Source: Hippopus hippopus
Lineage: Eukaryota > Mollusca > Bivalvia > Cardiida > Cardiidae
Direction of reading: 5' to 3'
Length of the DNA stretch: 64,000 nucleotides
Assembly: GCA_946811185.2 (NCBI GenBank)
Contig: OX328107.1
Span: 13,481,565 to 13,545,564 of the forward strand
Under the pieces are notes generated by a model. That model was given only the letters and a program-made list of their open reading frames with translations, was not told where the DNA came from and searched no databases. Positions 30,629 to 42,295 of this stretch are shown here, in pieces (the first letter of the stretch is position 1; each line of letters starts with the position of its first letter). The translations under genes and the position numbers were made by a program.

Positions 30629-30884
30629 AAAATGATCTTTTTTTTTGCTATCAATTCATTGTGAATATTTCATTTTTTGTCTTTTTTTACAGGTCATTGT
30701 AAAATATGTTCATTGTAAATATGTTCATTGTTCAGTTCTGTTCAATAAATAAAAGTTCAAAAACAATAGAGTTCTTCATTCTGTTTTCCCCAAGACTTGT
30801 TCTGTCTACATTTTTTCCCATACATCGGGTCATAACTATTTTTGCTATATTAGTATGAAACGTAGGATGGGAAAAAATGTATGT
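30629..30884 (+). terminator. 3' region with shared motif and AATAAA
   Basis: The motif ttcattgttcagttctgttc followed by aataaa lies at 30724-30749, almost the same as at 22271-22295. A loose inverted repeat (cattttttcccatac and gtaggatgggaaaaaatg) lies at about 30809-30878, just inside the right TIR. Confidence 0.6.
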
Positions 30885-30933
30885 GCTTTCTGCCAGGTCC
30901 GAGCTCTTTAAAAATTTCAATCCTCCTTAAACG

Positions 30934-30940
30934 TATAAAA
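30934..30940 (+). promoter_or_regulatory. TATA box of the right TIR gene
   Basis: tataaaa followed by cccagcgatatttcc, identical in context to the left TIR box; 110 nt before the start codon at 31050. Confidence 0.6.
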
Positions 30941-31049
30941 CCCAGCGATATTTCCATACATTCATCATTTTTTGACTCTCAGCTAACGATCACTTCGAAA
31001 GCGGTATCAATATTCGGAAGCAGTATCAATATTCGGAAGCAGTATCAAT

Positions 31050-31363
31050 ATGGAGGAGATAAATTATCAACTACGTGAGGCTCTCCAAGAATATCTAAAT
31101 GCAGGTCAACTGTTATTAAGTTATTACAACTAAACACTCATTTCGTAGGAGAGGAGGAACAAAACCAACTACAACGTATAACACAGCCATACAAAGATCT
31201 CGGCGAAAGATTAGTTCAACTATTTTTAAAGACAACACCGGATGTCATTTTGGTTGATATCGAATTTGGGAGGAAGATTACTTTCGGTAATGGAGCAATG
31301 GTAATCAGAAAAAGAGTTGAAGCATGCCCCATTTGCCAAGCGAATTTCGGATGCTGTCATTAG
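31050..31363 (+). pseudogene. TIR-borne small protein, broken right copy
   Basis: Same gene as 20423-20118 minus. After about 20 matching codons, a net insertion of 8 bases near 31107-31116 shifts the frame to an early stop; the remaining codons continue in the displaced frame up to the TAG at 31361. Near its end CPTC has become CPIC. The TATA box and the stem-loops are kept, so a transcript may still form. Confidence 0.75.
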
Positions 31364-31414
31364 AAATGGAAAAAAACAACGTGAGACGAAAAAACACAGC
31401 CTCCAAAACAAAAC

Positions 31415-31478
31415 AGCCCTTTTCAGGGCTAACCCAACAGTTCTTTTCAGAGCTAACCCAACAGTCCTTTTCAGGACT
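31415..31478 (+). terminator. Three histone-type 3' stem-loops
   Basis: agcccttttcagggct (31415-31430), agttcttttcagagct (31439-31454) and agtccttttcaggact (31463-31478), spaced exactly 24 nt. The first follows the TIR gene stop by about 50 nt. The last is followed by aaccatttaccacgaaag, which resembles the ACCA plus purine-rich downstream element of animal histone genes. Confidence 0.6.
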
Positions 31479-31621
31479 AACCATTTACCACGAAAGTTCT
31501 ATCTTCAAAATTGTCATTTCTTCAAAATTGTCAAACTTCTTTCTTTTAGAAGAGTTACACTCCAAAGAGTTACACTCAAAAGAGCCACACTCCAGAGAGT
31601 AAAAAAAAACTCAGAAAAAGA

Positions 31622-31765
31622 CTAAGTCCAACTCAGTGCTCAGACTTTTAGAGAGAGAAACCACTTAAAGGCCAAGTAGTGGATAGAAGTAAACAATAAA
31701 GCAATCCTAATAGCATATGGGTAAAAAATCTAAGTCCAACTCAGTGATCAGGCTTTTAGAGAGAA
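31622..31765. repeat. Contracted tandem array in right TIR
   Basis: Two units with ctaagtccaactcagtg; counterpart of the expanded left array. Confidence 0.8.
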
Positions 31766-31947
31766 AAGAAGATTAACAATAGAAAATGTGTCATTTTTGG
31801 CCGTCACTTAGCCTTTAATTGCAGAAAAATTCCCCTCAAGGTAGGCAAACTGGGTATTTTTTGTAGAAGTGATATAATGTAAATTCTTTCAGGGTAGGCA
31901 AACTGGGACAAATTCTCTGTAGGGTAGGTAGCGTAGGGCTCTACAGG

Positions 31948-31998
31948 GACGTGTCTATACGGATCTGACCAGGCATGTCAGATCCGTATAGACGCGTC
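31948..31998. repeat. Near-terminal hairpin in right TIR
   Basis: Arms gtgtctatacggatctgac and its complement gtcagatccgtatagac around a short loop; counterpart of 18830-18880. Confidence 0.8.
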
Positions 31999-32008
31999 CT
32001 ATACTACT

Positions 32009-32014
32009 GGCGCC
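32009..32014. repeat. Polinton target-site duplication, right
   Basis: GGCGCC directly after the element's last base. Confidence 0.85.
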
Positions 32015-32483
32015 AAAATCGCTGACTTCTGCAGACGAATTCAATCGTCTTGTCGTAGAATGCTTTTGAAAATCTGAATACAAATAGAGAATTTGCCCGT
32101 GACCAGCATTTTCTCGTTTTCCCATAGTGTTTCACCATGCATTCAATCTTAACTCACTTACACAGCCCGATTTCTCTAATTTTACAAAGATCTTTTCAGA
32201 TAATTGATTTAATAAAAAGCTAGTTTTAACGGTTCAATTTCTTGTTCTGCCTGCACATGTTAGCCAGTAAATATTAAGAAAGAATTAACGACACGCCAAT
32301 CAATCGTGACGAAATACAACAAAACTCATTCTTCTACCCACAAATCCATTTCCGGATTCTCTATGACGTCATGAAATGTCCGATACAAAGGTGGTGTTCG
32401 TTTCAAGTTGACGGGTACTAGTTGTTGATAATTATCCGCTTATTATATTCGATAAAAGGTTTTTGAAAAGGACTTCATCTTAA

Positions 32484-32715
32484 TTAATCCTTAACCAAAC
32501 ATACCTGTAACGTAACGATACTGTGAAAAAAAGGACTTTTGAAAACTTTGTTAGAATAGGAGAAAATGCCGGTAACCAGCATTTTCTCCTTTTTCTGTAA
32601 TGACTTCTGTCCTAACAACGACAAAAATCGTTAATTTGTCAACATTTAATTATGTCGTCTGCAAATGCTTCCAGTATGGACGTGTGCAAAATTTTATTTT
32701 ATGGTAAAGAGTTAA
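32484..32715 (+). mobile_element. Family B MITE, full length
   Basis: ttaatccttaaccaaacata at the left, palindrome gagaaaatgccggtaaccag and complement, end atggtaaagagttaa. A further half palindrome (gtgaccagcattttctcg) lies at about 32100. Confidence 0.75.
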
Positions 32716-33225
32716 GGCGATTTTCACATTTGTCCGTATTGTTGATCCGCCTCTGAACAAAAAATAAATCTATATTCCAATAATAGATTTCTGTGAACGG
32801 TTTGGGCGCTAAATATGCAAAATCGATATGATATTTTTAGTCAGTAAATTACACCCTGATTTCCTCATTTCAAAACTAGATCTAGATTTGTCCGCGTATC
32901 TCATATAATATAAGTCATTTGTTGATAAGAATGTGCGACCTAATCTTTGATCTTCTGTGATCGCAAAAGCAACTTAAGCCAAATCCAGGGCTTTGAGGAT
33001 GAAACACATGCATGCAGTGATAGACTATTTTACATACTGATGACTTTCCGGCTCAAACACGGTCATCGTACTAGCATGCAAATAAAAGCGAACATGACGG
33101 AAAGTAATCCGTATCTAGATATTATCAAATACGGTCCCAAATATGGTATGAATATATAGCCTGCGCTTGGGCTACTTTCAGCCTGGTTTCTGATTTGATC
33201 GGTTAAAATATTACGTTTATATAAT

Positions 33226-33489
33226 TGAGTCGTGCTCTGGCAAAAGGGGGGGGCTTAATCTCCGTAATCCATCATACCAAGCAAGCAATCTTTTTTCTTA
33301 TGGATCCATGACAGCCACTTTTTTAACAACCGACGTAATCATGAGCTAGACTGGTCCTTGGACATGCAGAAATTTGACCAATAGCGAAAAATTTCCAACT
33401 AAGTCAGCCTGCTCGGACTGCCCAGGCTGACCTGGGTCGAAACTTTTCGCAGATGCATTAAGCCCCCTTTCCACAGAGCATGACTCGTA
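33226..33489 (-). mobile_element. Family C MITE, full length
   Basis: tgagtcgtgctctggcaaaa at the left, cacagagcatgactc at the right; hairpin gtcagcctgctcggactgcc near the right end. Confidence 0.8.
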
Positions 33490-33781
33490 TACGTTTCTCA
33501 TTCATGAAGAGGGTTTTTCATCCACTAAAGTCGTATCTCTATTTAATTTCATTACATTTTCGAATAGAATTGACCATATATGCATATATATTTTGAATAA
33601 GAAAATAGTGGGTATGTAATATAGAATATTAAGGTGTAGTAAGTGGGTGTCGCGAGATATCATTTTTTTTTTTGCACGTAGCTCGAAGCAAGCACAAACC
33701 CCAGGCAGGTTTATAAAACATAGTATTTCGTATTTAAGCAATGTGTGTTCTGATACAAGCACTGTGCAATGCCCCAAACAA

Positions 33782-34046
33782 ATGAGCCATGCTCAGTGAA
33801 AAGGGGGCTTGATGCATCTGCGAAAAGTTTCCACCAGGTCAGCCTGCACATTCCGCGCAGGCTAACCTGGGCCAAAACTTTTTTGCTATTGGTCAATTTT
33901 CTGTATATCCAAGGACCAGTCTACCTTATGATGAAGTCTTTTGTTAAAAAAACGGCTATTATGAATCCGTAATTATCTGATGGCTTGATTAGTATAATGC
34001 ATCACGCAGATACATGAAGAACCCTTTTGCCAGAACAAGGCTCAAA
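33782..34046 (+). mobile_element. Family C MITE, full length
   Basis: atgagccatgctcagtgaaa to ccagaacaaggctca, opposite in orientation to the copy at 33226. Confidence 0.8.
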
Positions 34047-34334
34047 TTTAAGCACCAAAGCTCGCTATCAGATCAGTTAGTTGATACTGGCAGATGGATA
34101 TGAGTGGTGTTGATTAACACTTAAGTGAATTACAAAATTTGAGACTTGTCCAGATTGAAAGAATTAGCAGAATTGCATCAAATGATGAAATTGTTCCTGT
34201 AAAGGGCAGAAAAGACTGTGGAAAAAGGTTACCAGCCAATGTTTTCGGTTTAGGCAAGTCTAAATGATATGCTTTGGATTACATAATCTTCAACTTTACA
34301 AAATTATGGTTGTCACGGATATTTCTCAATATCG

Positions 34335-34398
34335 GAAATTCAACAACACATGTACACATTCAACAACACATGTACACATTCAACAACACATGTACATG
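34335..34398. repeat. 20-bp tandem repeat
   Basis: acattcaacaacacatgtac three times. Confidence 0.8.
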
Positions 34399-34412
34399 TA
34401 TTTCAAAAATTA

Positions 34413-34662
34413 AATGAGCCATGCTCTGTGAAAAGGCGACTTATTGCATTCTCAAAAGGTCTCGACCTAGTCCTTGCAGGCTGACAAGGCCGATAGTTTT
34501 TGCTATTTGTTATTATTGTTGTTGTTTGCTATCTTCTGCATGGCAAAGGACCATTCTACCTCATGATTCAGTCCCCTGCTGTAGAATAAAATCGATTTTA
34601 TAGATCCATGTGATGACTTACAAGGTAACACGAAGATGCATTAAACCCCCTCTGTTCAAATA
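34413..34662 (+). mobile_element. Family C MITE
   Basis: atgagccatgctctgtgaaa to aaaccccctctgttc; the right terminus is lost. Confidence 0.7.
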
Positions 34663-34712
34663 TCAATAAAATAAATTAATCTATTATACCATTGAGCCAT
34701 GACACGGGTAGG

Positions 34713-37100
34713 AAACTTCATATTCGTAGCCAAACGCTCTGGCGAGAAAATGTTGTGTTGGTCTTCCGTTTCTGAAAATGTTGGCTGAAAAACAGCCAAA
34801 AAAGAGGTATACTTGTCATTATTTGTAATCATGTGTTTCTTATGTCTTTGAAATTCCAAAAAAGGAGAATGTCATGCAATGCTCTGGTCTTTCAACGGAC
34901 CTAAATTCAGTCTATTATTGCCATTTAATTGGCAAATAAGAGAGAGTCTTGCTGTCCCAAAAGCGTGAATTAATGCCTTGAAATGTTACATTCACTGCTG
35001 GTAAAGAATTGAAAGAAATAGCACAAAAACATGATAAAAATAAAGAAGGGCTCTGATTATGTGGACCGGCTCTGAAAAGTGAGTCGGCACCGATCGGTGA
35101 GGGCTTCCTTTCGAAAAAATTAGTTTTCTGTAAAAAATTACTTAGGAAGTAGGCTTTGTTTTTACGTTAATACCTTTCAGTCCAAAATGTAGTACTATTG
35201 TTGGATGGAACATGAACGAATTTATGAAAATACAAAGGACTGGTATTGTCACCACTGAAAAATACTGTCGAAAATTAGTGTATCTAAATTTTGAAAATAC
35301 TTTTGTGTAGTTTTTGATTAACAGAATTGTCTTTAAATGTATATAGCATTTGTCATGCTTTCGGCGTAAGTGCAGCCCACACGTAAGCAAAAATCATGAA
35401 AAATATTTGGCATCTTCGGAAGGCTCTTTGGTCTTGAAACAGTCATTAAAAAGCTAAATGGAAAATGTACCGACCGTAGCAGAGATGATGAAAAGAAAAA
35501 AAAAACTTTTACAAAACGTGAGAAATACAATTGACCTATTCGCAATACACGCTTTAGGGTATATGTGTGAACACTCTTAACTCTTTTTAATACTTAACAC
35601 TACACAACAGTATGTCAGGTGGGTGGGGTATATACAAGTCTATAACAACGAAAGAGTCTATTTCACAAGCACGTCAAGACCAAAAAATGTTCATAGATCC
35701 CTGATTCTGATTGTACTTACCCAGATCTTTCAATGTTCAATTAACCAGATGCATATTAGATCAGAAAATGTCACATATCAATTGTTTTCTAAGCCGATGA
35801 TAAACAAATATCCATCCAAACAAACGATCACGTTTTGTGCAATCTAATCTTGATCTACACTGGCTGCAGAAGCAACTAAAGTTGTGACAGGCACTTTAAG
35901 GGTTCATAATGAATAGCTTCGAGTTATTTATTTTTCTTTTTTCCGTCCTAGATACTTGTTTGAATGTCCTAAACATTTTCGTTTGCACTTGTTTCAGAAA
36001 TCTCACGCCGACCTCTCCCCCTTTCTAATGTAGAAATCATTCACTTTACGCCGTAATTAGATTGAGATTTTAGCTTCAATATCATGATTTATTGAGTGTG
36101 TATGCAAATTAGCTGTTTTGTGTCGTTATTTAGGATAATGTTCACACATATACCCTAAAGCGTGTATTGCGAATAGGTCAATTGTATTTCTCACGTTTTG
36201 TAAAAGTTTTTTTTCTATTCAATATCTCTGCTACGGTCGGTACATTTTCCATTTAGCTTTTTAATGACTGTTTCAAGACCAAATAGTCTTCCGAAGATGC
36301 CAAATATTTTTCTTTTTTTTTTTTGCTTACGTGTGGGCTGCACCTACGACGAAAGCATGACAAATGCTATATACATGTACAGACCATTCTGTTAATCAAA
36401 AGCTACACAAAAGTATTTTCAAAATTTAGATAGACTAATGTTCAACAGGATTTTTTAAACGTGACAATACCAGTCCTTTGTATTTTCATAAATTCGTTCA
36501 TGTTCCATCCAACAATAGTACTACATTCTGGACTGAAAGGTATTAACGGAAAAACAAAGCCTACTTCCTAAGTAATTTTTTACAGAAAACTAAATTTTTG
36601 AAAGGAAGCCCTCATCAATCGGTGCCGACTCACATTTCAGAGCCGGTCCATATAATCGGAGCCCTTCTTTATTTTCATCATTTTTGTGCTATTTCTTTTC
36701 AATTCTTTACCAGCACTGAATGTAACATTTCAAGACATTTATTCACGCTTTTGGGACAGCAAGACTCTCTCTTATTTGCCAATTAAATGGCAATAATAGA
36801 CTGAATTTAGGTCCGTGACGTATTATTTTAGCTACAGTCAACCCACGCCACAAATGATTCAGACAACATCGTACACTTGTTACAACTTTCCGTAGTGTAG
36901 AAAACACGTTGAAAGACCAGAGCATTGCATGACATTCTCCTTTTTTGGAATTTCAAAGACATAAGAACACATGATTACAGATAATGACAAGCTTACCTCT
37001 TTTTTGGTCGTTTTTCAGCCGACATTTTCAGAAACGCAAGACCAACACAACATTTTCTCGTCAGAGCCATTGGCTCTGAATATGAAGTTTCCTACCCGTG
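34713..37100. mobile_element. Foldback element family D, internally deleted copy
   Basis: Same ends as the 3.46-kb copy (cacgggtaggaaac and complement). The left arm is about 34713-36135 and the right arm restarts near 36137 at a point corresponding to mid-arm, so about 700 bp of the inner right arm is missing. ATGA borders both ends. Arms diverge from each other by several percent, as in the first copy. Confidence 0.8.
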
Positions 37101-37337
37101 ATGATAGCTTTATGAAGACAAGCTTTGTAAGGGAGAGGTTATGTATTAGCTAATTTGTGAAAACAAGTGCTTGTTCTACTGCAGGTCTATTGCATAAAAG
37201 CAATAGAAAATATATAGCAAAAGATAAATTGCACGTCACAAGCGATTTTTCTTTGTGCCGAGTTGTTTTAATAAGTGCTCAGCAAAACGAAAGCAGCGGG
37301 CCGAAGGTTGGAAAGTGTAGGTAACTGATATCTAAAA

Positions 37338-37585
37338 TTGAGCCATGATCTGGCAAAAAGGGATTTAATATGTCTGTGTGGTGCATTTTAACAAACAAGT
37401 CGTCACATAACTGTGGATCCATAAAATCCGTTTTGTCTGACAACTGACTGTATTACGAGGTAGAATGGTCCTTTAACATGCAGAAATTTTGAAGATAGCA
37501 AAGAGTTTTGACCTATGCGGCCTGGCTTTGGTCGATACTTTCCGTAAATGCATTAAATCCACTGCCCTTTTTCACCGAGCAAGGG
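37338..37585 (-). mobile_element. Family C MITE, diverged
   Basis: attgagccatgatctggcaa to tttttcaccgagcaagg. Confidence 0.6.
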
Positions 37586-37668
37586 GTTATTTTGCCTGGT
37601 AGCAGATTAGACCATGATTTTCTGCGTTCATATTCATGGTTGACCAGCTGTATCTATCACAATGAGTT

Positions 37669-37880
37669 TTAACCCTTAAGCTGCTATATAAATTAAATGA
37701 AACTTTCCAACCGACAGTAAAAACCCGAATGTTGTTATTTCAAAGTTAATTTGCGGGAAAAAATATCACCTTATCGGACAGTGTACATCCAAGATCAGAC
37801 TGCACGTTCCGTGTAGTCTGATCTTGATCTACACTGTCCGCAATAGGTCCTTGAGTCGCGCTTAGCAGCCTAAGGGTTAA
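37669..37880 (+). mobile_element. Family A MITE, full length
   Basis: ttaacccttaagctgc to gcctaagggttaa, with the hairpin gtccaagatcagactgcacg-type arms (here tacatccaagatcagactgc) and gtctgatcttgatctacac. Confidence 0.85.
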
Positions 37881-38144
37881 CAAACATAGATCAGGATAGA
37901 CCAAAACGACTTTTTACGACATCTCTCCCTGCCGTAATCCGTCTTGCAGAGTTATAATTGGCTCCTTTTTACTTGTATTTTATTATTTCACGTCTAATCA
38001 ACAAAGATCATTGGAAATAAAAAGAAACCTCAAGAGTGTTTGGTATGTAACCTTTGATTTTCCTATCGCTGGATTTTCACAATGTACCAGAGTAAGTTTC
38101 GTGATTGTCAGGGTGTTCCTTTCTTTCAAAACGAATTTCGGGGT

Positions 38145-38372
38145 CCTGCGAGGCTCGGTGGTAAAGTATGACACTCGTAACCTGGAGGCCCTGGGCTCGA
38201 GCTGCACTGGATACGCTGGGTTTCTCGTGGGAGTGTCCTTGGGCAAGACACTTCAGAGCCCTAGCCAAGTATTGGAAAACATGAATATGTGAACTGTCGC
38301 CGTGATATGACTGAAATAATGTTGAAAGCGGCGTAAAACACCATTCATTCAATCAATCAATCAATCAAAACG
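38145..38372 (+). mobile_element. tRNA-derived SINE with (CAAT)n tail
   Basis: Head gaggctcggtggtaaagta (A box-like), body with cttgggcaagacacttcaga, end gttgaaagcggcgtaaaaca followed by caatcaatcaat. The most complete SINE copy in the window. Confidence 0.75.
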
Positions 38373-38404
38373 AATTTCAGAACTAAATGTTTTTGATAGA
38401 ATTT

Positions 38405-38600
38405 TAAACTGTCTGGTTAACAGGTGTGAAGCTAACTCTTTACAAGGCGAAAAAAATGGCATGTTTGTCTATAATTCAAAGCAATTGCAGACTGATGACA
38501 AATGAAATACAGCTTAAATAGTAGCATTTGTTGTTAAAATGGTGTAAAATATTGTGGGAAACTGAGCAAATGCCTGTTATTGTAAGTAAGTTTACGTTTT
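38405..38600 (-). mobile_element. Family B MITE, diverged
   Basis: aactctttacaaggcgaaaa, caattgcagactgatgacaa, and attgtgggaaactgagcaaa; the palindrome is decayed. Confidence 0.45.
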
Positions 38601-38824
38601 GCATGACCCCGATTATGAAACAAGCATTACACTTTTTACTTCACACCCCATTTACTCGAGGAGTATCAACAGTGAATGCGTTTAGATGACAGCATAAGTA
38701 AATTTACTCATGTGAGAAAACTAAATTTCGTATGTACGTAGGCCTACCTGTAGACTTGTGATGGTGCAATAGGGTTTAACAATGATGTGGTGCATTATTA
38801 ATATTACGTCATTTATATTTCACG

Positions 38825-39020
38825 TGAGCAGTGCATCTGAAAAATGAGGTTTACTGCATCTTCCTAATGCATGTAACATGCAAGTCGTTGCATTATATTA
38901 TAATGGATGCACTTTGTTTGAAACCCAGCTGAATCATGAAGTAGAACGGTCCTTTGACACCCAGCAAGAATACCAATGTCAAAAATTTTCGACCCATGTC
39001 GGACTGTGCAGGTAGACACG
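38825..39020 (-). mobile_element. Family C MITE, truncated
   Basis: gcagtgcatctgaaaaatga, taatgcatgtaac, and gacccatgtcggactgtgca. Confidence 0.6.
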
Positions 39021-39532
39021 AATTAATACTAAGTATAAATATGTCATTTTTCTTTTTCAATATGTATGAAAATATTTGCAAAACATTCAGTAATATATCG
39101 TCGTTCTTCAAAACCGTTTTTATTTTTCATCAATTTGTATTGAAGAAATCAAAATGACTGTGCAAGGTAAGTCCATTTGGAATGCCTTTTAGTTGATATA
39201 AATACAGCAACCCAGTCCAGCCGGAAACAGATTTTTATGTACAGAACAACATAATGGCCGAAAATATATTAATGGCGTTCAAATATATGAAATTTCAAAT
39301 TTTGCAAATTTTGGTTACACTCGATTTTTTTTTTTTTTTTAATTGTCGCACATTTAACTTATTATTATCATATGCCGTAAGACTGATTTCGTGACAATTA
39401 TAAAAAGGCTCATATGTATAGGCTGTATTTTATGGCGTTCAAAAATTTGAAATTTCAAATTTTGCAAGTACATGTATTGCTTAAACTCGTTTTTTTTTTT
39501 TAATTTTCACTCATATAACTTATAATTATTTT

Positions 39533-39717
39533 ATTCCTTTACCACACAATCACGAATTTTGACGACTCTAAACGACAAGGCTATTGAAAACATGGTAACA
39601 ATGTTTTCTTCCCTATCTCAGAATATTCTATCATTCGAGCCACATTTAATTTGTCGTCTGCAGATGCTTTCAATTTGTACCAGTCTAAAATTTTGCCGTG
39701 CGGTAAAGAGTTAAGGC
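39533..39717 (+). mobile_element. Family B MITE, diverged
   Basis: cctttaccacacaatcacga to ccgtgcggtaaagagttaag. Confidence 0.7.
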
Positions 39718-39784
39718 CGTAAGATTGATTTCGTGACAGTTATAACAAGGCTCATAGGTTCGATATATATGAAATACTGGAAAC

Positions 39785-40085
39785 CCTGGGAAAGAAGACT
39801 TTTGAAATCATTGTTAAAAAAGGGGGAAAATGCTGCTTATTATTCCACAATGTTTTCTGCCTCTTTCAGATAGAATGGTTTTTGAATGCCGCTTTCAATA
39901 ATATAGCAATATCACGGCGTTAGCTGATATATTCATGTGTGTACTGGGTTTCATCGGTACTAGCTGTGGCTTTTAAGTTTCTTGCCAACTGACACTATCA
40001 CCTAGCAGTCACTTAAAGCTTTATTTCGTCGTCTGCAAATGCTTTCAATTCTGAATATCCTAGAATTTTGTCGTCTGGTAAAGTG
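39785..40085 (+). mobile_element. Family B MITE with SINE inserted
   Basis: gaagacttttgaaatcattg at the left and gtcgtctggtaaagtgcc at the right. About 120 bp of foreign sequence (39890-40015) interrupts it. Confidence 0.7.
39890..40015 (-). mobile_element. SINE 3' part nested in a family B MITE
   Basis: Complement of the common SINE end: aatgccgctttcaataatat, then atcacggcgtta and atattcatgtg. Confidence 0.65.
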
Positions 40086-40479
40086 CCATGCAAAACTAAT
40101 TACTTCCCTCCTGCATTTTATTAATAACTGTATCCATTGCAATATTTAATATAAAATTATCATCTTTCCATAATTATATATGTGATAACATCTGGTTTAT
40201 TAATCCTGTGCTTTATATACATTGTAAACGTTGAAAATACTGTTTCTTTACAGAAGAATCAAATTTTGATATATTAAATAAGATTTGATACAGTAATTAT
40301 TGTGAAAAATGAAGGAATCGCTCTTACTTGAGGAACTGTTTTCATAAAAAAAAAAAACGCGACAAAGGGAGAAACTGCCAATTTTGAATTGATCTGTATA
40401 CATCGTCCCCAAAGGCAACTTCTCAGATTCACCATTCTAAAAATAATTTGTTTGCTAGGAATGAGAAAGAATATAAAAC

Positions 40480-40605
40480 ACATTTAACACTTTGTGGCTA
40501 AAGGCTAGCCAGTCAGCTGTTACAGACTTTGTTGATTAGGATCGGGCTGCACAGAACGTGCAGTCTAATCTTGTATCTACATTGTCCTACATGGTGAAAT
40601 GTTTT
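40480..40605 (-). mobile_element. Family A MITE, partial
   Basis: ttaacactttgtggctaaag, then ggctgcacagaacgtgcagt and ctaatcttgtatctaca. Confidence 0.6.
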
Positions 40606-40672
40606 GGGGTAATAGAACTCCGTGTAAATTGGGGCTTGTACTTTGCGTTGTATGGAGAACTAAGGTATTATA

Positions 40673-40895
40673 CTATTACCACACCACAATCCTGAGCTTT
40701 AACGATCCAGAAGACGAAAGCTTTTGAAAACATTATGGGAGAAGGAGAAAATGCTGGTAACCAGCATTTTCTCATTTTCCCACCATTTTTTTTTTTTTTA
40801 CCTTTCAAAACAACTTTCATTATTTAAGTCATAATAAATCGATAGTCTGCCATTGCTTTTGAATTGGACCAGTCTAATACTTTTACGTTTGGTTG
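40673..40895 (+). mobile_element. Family B MITE
   Basis: A perfect centre, gagaaaatgctggtaaccag plus cattttctc (about 40746-40774), one of the best preserved in the window. Confidence 0.8.
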
Positions 40896-42095
40896 GTATG
40901 TAAATGCATGGCAAACTAATCCTTTAAACTTTTGTAACAATGAAATTATGTCTAATGGAACATTTATGTCGTAATTGCAAACTCTTGATCTATACACCTT
41001 AACTCCTGTTAGAATAATTCTTGTTTTGCGGTTTATGGTAACAATGGTGTTGACCTTCACCTTCATATTCACACAGCCATGAACACTCGTCACAACTCGG
41101 CCGATTCCGTACCTACATCTAACCTCATCTGTATCAAGGGGATTTCCATTCTGAAATCCTGTCAGTCACATGATATTAAACATGGCTGTGCCCTGTAAAT
41201 CGATTAGTAACGGCAACAACAGCCATGGTGATAAGCAACCTATCGCTGAAAAATGCCAACGTAATTAATAAATCGAATTTGAAAATAAATGTACAAATTG
41301 TTTGACATGTGAAATGTACTTAGAGAGATTCCCACGTAAAATTGTGAGTAGTGTTTGCTTTCTCGGTGGCGTGTTACGATATCAAGAACGGTGAAGGGGT
41401 ATACTTCCGGCGAAGAAATGTACCGTGTAGTCATGTAGGTGCATATCATGCTACGTGATACAGCCGAGGGACTTGACCAACGGATCATCCGAGGATTTCC
41501 GAATGAGCCATGAAGAAACTTGCGTCATCTGCGTATTAGGAAAGATTTATTTGGGCTCAATAGTTGTGGAGACAGACAGGCAGACGGACAAGCGAACGGA
41601 TGAATGGACCCTCTGGTGGGAGAGAGTACATATACATCTTCTAAGCGGTACTGGGAACGGGAACCATCTATAGATGGCCACGACAAGCATCAGGTTACGC
41701 TGTAAAAATGGTACTGATTGAACTAGAACGAAACGTAATAAAACCGTCCTTTTTCTGTGTTATTATGACAGCTTTGAATGAAAATACGTTAGCATTACAG
41801 GTCCCTTGTCAATTGCATAAACCGAATTTCAAAGAAACTTATCTGATAATAATTAGGGCAATAATGAAGGAGGTGGCCCTAATTTTCCCAATTTATTAAC
41901 CCGTGCTGACACCCCGTCATAAGTCGCGTTACAATATTCGGAGGAAATAAACTCTCCAGAGAAAACTGTATTTTCTGTTGTTGTTTTATATTTCTCATGA
42001 ACACCTACAACTTTACGATCTGTTTTTTCTCTGCTCTGTATTCCTGAGCGGACAAAAGTAAGAACATAAGTACATACTGACACGGTTTCCTTTCT
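40896..42095. other. Intergenic, no recognised gene
   Basis: 41086-41155 is the inverted relative of 464-532. A CAGA/GGAC-rich simple tract lies at 41568-41605. No exon is supported. Confidence 0.4.
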
Positions 42096-42104
42096 TTTTG
42101 CGTT

Positions 42105-42185
42105 GCTTTAACGGACAGTACCGATCAATATCCAAATGCACAGAACGTGCAGTGTGACCTACTATCAGCACCATCCGATATTTTT
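42105..42185 (-). mobile_element. Family A MITE, diverged core
   Basis: ggacagtaccgatcaatatc and cacagaacgtgcagtgtgac. Confidence 0.5.
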
Positions 42186-42295
42186 GTGAGATATTTTGCC
42201 CATAATAATCTAGAAATTGGAACATCTTAGACCTCTTCATCGATTGAATATACATTGCTGACTAATTTGGCACTGGAAGGATTAAGTCTTTCTGT

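Larger units (their letters stand above)
18820..32008 (+). mobile_element. Polinton/Maverick (adintovirus-like) element, 13.2 kb
   Basis: Starts agtagtataggacgcg and ends with the complement cgcgtcctatactact: 5'-AG/CT-3' ends, long TIRs and a 6-bp target duplication are all Polinton hallmarks. The core gene set is present: polB remnant, packaging ATPase, chromodomain integrase, penton-like protein, double-jelly-roll MCP and adenain-like protease. All genes except two near the left TIR are on the plus strand. PolB is mostly deleted and the integrase is broken, while the capsid, ATPase and protease frames are open. This points to fairly recent insertion, or to long persistence under some constraint. 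Confidence 0.95.
30885..32008. repeat. Right terminal inverted repeat
   Basis: Reverse complement of the left TIR with shorter internal arrays. It ends cgcgtcctatactact, then the GGCGCC duplication. Contains a broken copy of the TIR gene, its TATA box, three histone-like stem-loops and the terminal hairpin (31948-31998). Confidence 0.9.
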
